This document shows positions 6,558-10,466 of a stretch of DNA of 10,466 bases, in pieces. A model generated the notes under the pieces. That model was given only the letters and a program-made list of their open reading frames with translations, was not told the DNA's origin and made no database searches. Location: the NCBI GenBank assembly GCA_016794735.1, contig JAEUJK010000703.1, positions 1-10,466 of the forward strand, given 5' to 3'. Each line of letters opens with the position of its first letter. Position 1 is the stretch's first letter. The translations under genes were made by a program, and so were the position numbers. Origin of the DNA: Gemmatimonadota bacterium. Its GTDB lineage: Bacteria; Gemmatimonadota; Gemmatimonadetes; Gemmatimonadales; Gemmatimonadaceae.

Positions 6558-7532
6558 GTGTACTCCACCTGCCTGTTCTGCACGTCTGACCTTGGGTCAA
6601 ATGAGGTGGTGGAGGAATTCCCGGTCGGGCGACGCCTCGCGTTTGATTCGTTGCGTGGGCGGCTCTGGGTGGTGTGCCGCAGCTGCCGCCGCTGGAACCT
6701 CACCGCGCTCGAGGAACGATGGGAAGCCATCGAGCAGTGTGAACGCCTGTATCGCTCCACGCCGCTGCGGGTCTCGACGGACAACATCGGGATGACGCGA
6801 TTGCGTGAGGGGCTGGAGCTGGTGCGGATCGGGCAACCGCTGCGGCCGGAGTTCGCCAGCTGGCGCTACCTTCCGTTGTTTGCCAAGCGTCGCCAGAACG
6901 TCGTGCAGTCGTCGCCGGCGCAGAAGCCCACGTGGGCGTCGAGCCTGTGGATGGCGTCGTCGTTCATCTTCTTCCCGCCCATGGCGCTGGTCACGCTCGC
7001 CGGCTCGATGCGCGAGGTGTACACCTACCGGCTCAAGACGTACGCGCATGTCCCCACCCCCGGCGGACGCGGCCACCATGCGGTGAAGGCGTACCACCTG
7101 CCGGAGGCGCGACTCCTGCACGACGACAACGCGTGGGGGTGGAAGCTCGAGGTCGAGCACGAGGCGGGGCGGACGGAGCTGGTCGGGCCGCCGGCACAGC
7201 GTGTGTTGGGTCGCCTGCTGGTGGCAATCAACGCGACGGGCGGGACCACGGAGGACCTCGACCGCGCGGTCGGCCTGCTCGGCCGCTACGCGCACGCGGA
7301 CAACTTCTTCCATCGCCAGGGGAAGGCCAGCGACTGGCGTCGCGGGCGGCGGTACTGGTGGGACGACTCCCTGGTGGGGGCACTCAAGAACCGGGCGCCC
7401 TCGGCGCGGCTGGCCATCGAGATGGCGCTGCACGAAAGCGTCGAGCGTGAGGCGCTGGAGGGCGAGCTGCAGGCGCTGCGCGAGGCCTGGGAAGAGGCCG
7501 AGGAGATCGCGGCGATCGCCGACCACCTGTGA
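6558..7532 (+). CDS. Zinc-ribbon protein with a central membrane segment, unknown function
   Basis: I do not recognise a named family. From a GTG at 6558 the protein has 324 residues and starts MYSTCLFCTSDLG; with RLWVVCRSCRRWNL this gives two CxxC knuckles (C5, C8, C40, C43), a zinc-ribbon arrangement at the very N-terminus. A basic/acidic region containing EERWEAIEQCERLY and RVSTDNIGMTRL follows. One hydrophobic stretch (about 127-150, SSLWMASSFIFFPPMALVTLAG) could be a membrane helix. The middle has a beta-rich region (WGWKLEVEHEAGRTELVGP). The C-terminus (about 275-324) is a Glu/Ala-rich coiled-coil helix. GTG 6558 is chosen because the zinc ribbon begins at once and the upstream codons look non-coding; no good Shine-Dalgarno is visible. 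From memory, similar MYSxCxFC proteins occur as hypotheticals in Gemmatimonadota; a search must confirm this. The next gene begins 72 bases downstream on the same strand. Confidence 0.78.
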   Translation: MYSTCLFCTSDLGSNEVVEEFPVGRRLAFDSLRGRLWVVCRSCRRWNLTALEERWEAIEQCERLYRSTPLRVSTDNIGMTRLREGLELVRIGQPLRPEFASWRYLPLFAKRRQNVVQSSPAQKPTWASSLWMASSFIFFPPMALVTLAGSMREVYTYRLKTYAHVPTPGGRGHHAVKAYHLPEARLLHDDNAWGWKLEVEHEAGRTELVGPPAQRVLGRLLVAINATGGTTEDLDRAVGLLGRYAHADNFFHRQGKASDWRRGRRYWWDDSLVGALKNRAPSARLAIEMALHESVEREALEGELQALREAWEEAEEIAAIADHL

Positions 7533-7604
7533 GGTGGTGGCGGGTGATGGGGGAGGGCGCGTGAGCTGGTAGCGCGTCGCGTGCGTGCGCTGCATCGTGG
7601 GGTC

Positions 7605-10226
7605 ATGCGAATCCTTCGTGCTGCTGCCCTGCTGTGCGCGTGCGCCACCATGGCGCGATCCCAGGTGACCATTCGTGCGGGGTTGCTGGTGGACGGCACC
7701 GGCGCGAGTCGCCGCGACGTTGTCCTCGTGGTGAGCGGCTCACGCATCACCGCGATCCGGCCGGCACGCGCCAATGAACGCGTGACCCATGACCTGCGGC
7801 GGCTCACGCTCCTGCCCGGATTCATCGACACGCACGTGCACCTCGATGCGCACTTCGGCCCGGATGGGCGCGCCTCGAACCAGGGGGAGAACCCGGCGCA
7901 GCGGCAGTACGGGGCGCGCGAGAATGCCTATGCGATGCTCCGAGCCGGCTTCACCACGGTGCAGAGCATCGGGGCGAACTCGGACCTCGAGCTGCGTGAC
8001 CTGCTGAACCGTGGGGATATTGTGGGCCCGCGGCTGCTCACCTCGCTTGCCGCGCTCAACGACACCACACGAACACCGGAGCAGATCCGCGCGTGGGTGC
8101 GCGAGACGGCGTCACGTGGCGCGGACGTCATCAAGATCTTCGCGTCGAAGAGCATTCGCGAAGGGGGCGACCAGACGCTGTCGGACGCGCAGATCACGGC
8201 CGCCTGTGAGGAAGCTCGTGCCGTGGGGCGTCGCATTTGGGTACACGCACACGCTGCGTCCGCCGTGCGGGCAGCGGCGATGGCCGGTTGCTGGGCGGTG
8301 ACGCATGGCTCGCAGGTCACGGACGCCGAGCTGGCGTTGATGGCGGAACGCGGGACGTACTTCGAGCCCAACATCGGGCTGGTCTCGCAGAACTACATCG
8401 AGAACAAGGCGAAGTACCTCGGCATCGGCAACTACGACGAGGCGGGCTTTCGTTTCATGGAAGAGGGGATCCCGCGCAAACTCGCGATGTTCCGACGCGC
8501 CATGACGGTGCGCGGGCTCAAGGTGATCAACGGGACCGACGCGACGGCAGGCGCACACGGGCAGAATGCGCGCGAGGCGATCTATCGGGTCCGCGAGGCC
8601 GGGCTCGGGGCGATGGAGGCCATCCGGCAGCTGACGGCGGTGAATGCGGCCGCGTTAGGCATGGCCGACTCCGTGGGGACGATCGTCGTGGGCCACCTCG
8701 CCGACCTGGTGGCGGTGGAGGGCAACCCGTTGCAGGACATCACCGCCCTGCGTCGCGTGGTCTGGGTGATGAAGGGCGGACGGGTCTCGCGCGCCGACGG
8801 CCCGCGGTTCGAGCCGGGGCCCGCGGTGACGCGCACGTCGGGGGTCTCGTTCACGAACGCGCCGGCGGACTTCGATGGGGATGGCGACGCCGACATGTTC
8901 GTCGGAATGAACGGTGCGCCGAACCGGCTCTACCGCAATGACGGCGGCACACTGGTGGATGTCGCCACGGCGATGGGAGTCGCCGACGCGCGGCCCACGC
9001 GTGCCGCGGCGTGGGGCGACTACGACGGCGACGGTGATCCCGACTTGTTCGTGGGTTTTGCCCCTGGCGCGGGCAGTGTCCTGCGGCTGTATCGCAACGA
9101 CGGCGCCCGCTTCGCAGACGTGACCGCGTCCGCTGGTCTCGCGCGCGACTCGGTCGCCGTGCGGCAGCCCGTGTTCGTGGATTTCGACGCCGATGGTGAC
9201 CTCGACCTTTCGCTCGCCCTCCGCGATCGCGCGAATGCACTCTACCGGAACGACGGCGGTCGCTTCACCGATGTGGCCGCCACGGTTGGGGTCGCAGACA
9301 CCCGGCCCACCGTTGGCGCGGTCTGGTTCGACGCCGACGGGGATGGCTACCTCGACCTGCTGACGGCGAACATGGATGGCACCACCAACGCGCACTGGCG
9401 CTTCGACGGGACACGGTTCGTCGACGTCGCAGGCAGCTCCGGCCTCGCCGCGGGCGGGCGTGCAGTGGGCAACACGGCGTTCGGGACGGTGCGCCCGTGT
9501 GTGGCCGACGTGGACAACGACGGTCGCCTCGACATCCTCATGGCCAACTACGGAATGCCAGCACTCTTCCTGAATCGCGGTGGCGGCCGGTTCGAGGACG
9601 TCTCGCGGGCCTGGGGGATGGCGATCGATGGCAAGTACGACACCTGCGCCCTGGGGGATGCCGACCACGACGGTCGGCTCGACCTCTACCTCAACGGCAC
9701 GATCACTGGTGGGGTGAGTTATCGCGACTTCCTGCTGCGTAACGCCGGCGACCACTTCGAGGACGTCACCCCGGACAGCATCGGCGCCCAGCAGGGCGAT
9801 CATGGAGCGCAGTGGACCGACATCGACAGCGACGGTGACCTCGACCTGTGGCTCACCGGATCGGCGACGACGGGGATGCAGATGGCCTGGCGCAACACGC
9901 TCCCGGCCGCCGTGGCCGGCCGCTCGCTCGCGGTGCGCGTGGTCGACGGGAAGGGGGTCGCGCGATTTGCCGGGGCCGAGGTGAGGCTCTACCGGGCGGG
10001 GACGCGGCAGTTGTTAGGCACGCGCCTGGTGGACGCGGGGAGCGGGTACGACGCCCAGGGCGACACCCCGGTGCACTTCGGCCTGCCGGCCGGGGTGGTG
10101 ACCGTGGACGTCGAGGTCACCGTGGTCGGCGGCGGCCAGCGACAGGTGGTGGTGCGGCGGGGTGTCGCGCCCCGACGCTATCAGGGGCGCAGCCTCGTGG
10201 TCGAGGTCGCAACACCGCCACGTTAG
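7605..10226 (+). CDS. Secreted amidohydrolase fused to a seven-repeat FG-GAP/VCBS propeller and ASPIC/UnbV-like end
   Basis: The 873-residue protein starts MRILRAAALLCACATMARSQ, a Sec signal peptide with likely cleavage near ARS|Q, so it acts in the periplasm or outside. Residues about 22-405 are a complete metal-dependent amidohydrolase of the imidazolonepropionase-related class (COG1228-like): LLPGFIDTHVHLD with H77 and H79, K177 in VIKIFAS (expected carboxylated bridging Lys), H214 (or H216) in WVHAHAA, H234 in THGSQV and D312 in NGTDA. It ends with the usual VVWVMKGGRV. Many relatives cleave peptides or cyclic amides; the substrate here is unknown. Seven DxDxDG calcium-loop repeats follow (first Asp at about 422, 472, 526, 576, 635, 685, 739), each with an RNDG- or FxDV-type strand. 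An ASPIC/UnbV-like end (about 775-860) contains GSGYDAQGDTPVHFGL. ATG 7605 is preferred over GTG 7581 because it gives a clean signal peptide. The whole frame is uninterrupted. Confidence 0.9.
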   Translation: MRILRAAALLCACATMARSQVTIRAGLLVDGTGASRRDVVLVVSGSRITAIRPARANERVTHDLRRLTLLPGFIDTHVHLDAHFGPDGRASNQGENPAQRQYGARENAYAMLRAGFTTVQSIGANSDLELRDLLNRGDIVGPRLLTSLAALNDTTRTPEQIRAWVRETASRGADVIKIFASKSIREGGDQTLSDAQITAACEEARAVGRRIWVHAHAASAVRAAAMAGCWAVTHGSQVTDAELALMAERGTYFEPNIGLVSQNYIENKAKYLGIGNYDEAGFRFMEEGIPRKLAMFRRAMTVRGLKVINGTDATAGAHGQNAREAIYRVREAGLGAMEAIRQLTAVNAAALGMADSVGTIVVGHLADLVAVEGNPLQDITALRRVVWVMKGGRVSRADGPRFEPGPAVTRTSGVSFTNAPADFDGDGDADMFVGMNGAPNRLYRNDGGTLVDVATAMGVADARPTRAAAWGDYDGDGDPDLFVGFAPGAGSVLRLYRNDGARFADVTASAGLARDSVAVRQPVFVDFDADGDLDLSLALRDRANALYRNDGGRFTDVAATVGVADTRPTVGAVWFDADGDGYLDLLTANMDGTTNAHWRFDGTRFVDVAGSSGLAAGGRAVGNTAFGTVRPCVADVDNDGRLDILMANYGMPALFLNRGGGRFEDVSRAWGMAIDGKYDTCALGDADHDGRLDLYLNGTITGGVSYRDFLLRNAGDHFEDVTPDSIGAQQGDHGAQWTDIDSDGDLDLWLTGSATTGMQMAWRNTLPAAVAGRSLAVRVVDGKGVARFAGAEVRLYRAGTRQLLGTRLVDAGSGYDAQGDTPVHFGLPAGVVTVDVEVTVVGGGQRQVVVRRGVAPRRYQGRSLVVEVATPPR

Positions 10227-10299
10227 GCGCACGGCTCGAACCCCATGCGCGCCTGACAAGGCCGGCTCGGCAGCCATCGCGCCGTGCCGCCTGCCTCGT

Positions 10300-10336
10300 G
10301 CCGTCTGCCGTCTGCCGTCTGCCGTCTGCCGTCTGC
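10300..10336. repeat. Heptamer tandem repeat (GCCGTCT)x5
   Basis: Five perfect head-to-tail copies of GCCGTCT occupy 10300-10334, followed by the first bases of a further copy. Degenerate relatives (GCCGCCT, GCCTCGT) lie just before, at about 10287-10299, suggesting an older, longer array. It sits in the 112-base gap between two convergent genes. Copy number is probably variable by replication slippage. There are no spacers, so it is not a CRISPR. Confidence 0.85.
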
Positions 10337-10338
10337 CC

Positions 10339-10466
10339 CTACACCAACCCCAGCTTCCGCCCCACCGTCTTGAACGCCCGCACCGCGAAGTCGATGTCGT
10401 CCTTCGTGTGTGCGGCCGAGAGCTGGCAGCGCACCCGCGCCGTGCCATGCGGGACCACCGGGAAGC
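10339..10466 (-). CDS. kbl: Glycine C-acetyltransferase (2-amino-3-ketobutyrate CoA ligase), C-terminal fragment
   Basis: The last 41 codons before a TAG at 10341-10339 are on the minus strand; the rest of the gene is beyond the right edge. The fragment reads FPVVPHGTARVRCQLSAAHT, then KDDIDFAVRAFKTVGRKLGLV. This closely follows the C-terminal end of Kbl from other bacteria (pattern PVVPxGxARIRxQxSAAHTxxxxxxAxxAFxxVGxxLG). Kbl is a pyridoxal-phosphate enzyme of the alpha-oxoamine synthase group that converts 2-amino-3-ketobutyrate and CoA to glycine and acetyl-CoA in threonine breakdown. The PLP lysine lies outside the window. Close paralogues (8-amino-7-oxononanoate synthase, serine palmitoyltransferase) share this end, but the SAAHT wording favours Kbl. 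A tdh partner cannot be seen here. Confidence 0.85.
   Translation of the reverse strand, partial: FPVVPHGTARVRCQLSAAHTKDDIDFAVRAFKTVGRKLGLV

Noticed and set aside
7533..7604. G-rich spacer before the amidohydrolase as a G-quadruplex
   Set aside because: Only three runs of three or more G are present, so the standard four-run rule is not met; it may only be a two-tier motif.
10226..10253. GGCGC/GCGCC pair after the amidohydrolase stop as a terminator
   Set aside because: It is a five-base stem with an 18-base loop and no T-tract, too weak to call.
10300..10336. CRISPR array
   Set aside because: The repeats are seven bases long and directly abutting, with no spacers and no cas genes nearby.

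Overview
The window is GC-rich, densely coding bacterial chromosome, with about seven genes fully inside it or cut only at an edge plus one small fragment. A beta-barrel outer-membrane protein and secreted proteins point to a diderm. The family mix (a NYN/LOTUS RNA-nuclease-like protein, a large PAS hybrid kinase, an amidohydrolase joined to FG-GAP/ASPIC repeats, and a small zinc-ribbon protein whose N-terminus resembles hypotheticals I associate with Gemmatimonadota) suggests Gemmatimonadota or a relative. That placement is inference and was not computed.

Layout from left to right. A minus-strand sensor kinase N-terminus runs off the left edge (1-406). A 436-base divergent spacer follows, holding a G-quadruplex-type motif and two RNA hairpins, one with a perfect UUCG tetraloop. 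Next comes a plus-strand pair: a NYN/two-LOTUS protein (843-2447) whose stop overlaps the GTG start of a 3-methyladenine DNA glycosylase (2444-3052). The glycosylase stop overlaps, tail to tail, the stop of a minus-strand four-TM, two-PAS hybrid histidine kinase (3049-5415). Upstream of that kinase, on the same strand, lies a small outer-membrane protein gene (5514-6176) with a hairpin terminator candidate after it. A second divergent spacer (6177-6557) leads to a plus-strand zinc-ribbon/TM protein of unknown function (6558-7532) and a large secreted amidohydrolase-propeller fusion (7605-10226). A 112-base spacer with a heptamer tandem repeat separates this from the minus-strand C-terminus of a glycine C-acetyltransferase (Kbl) that runs off the right edge.

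The genes do not form one obvious pathway. The tightest functional unit is the translationally coupled NYN-LOTUS/DNA glycosylase pair. The most unusual protein is the 873-residue fusion: a complete amidohydrolase with all expected metal ligands, followed by seven DxDxDG calcium-loop repeats (probably one seven-bladed propeller built from two-blade duplications) and an ASPIC/UnbV-like end. No CRISPR array, insertion sequence, tRNA or rRNA was seen. A proven 'new system' cannot be claimed; the fusion protein, the structured leader of the NYN-LOTUS gene, and the restriction of TTA codons to a GTTAGG context are the best leads.
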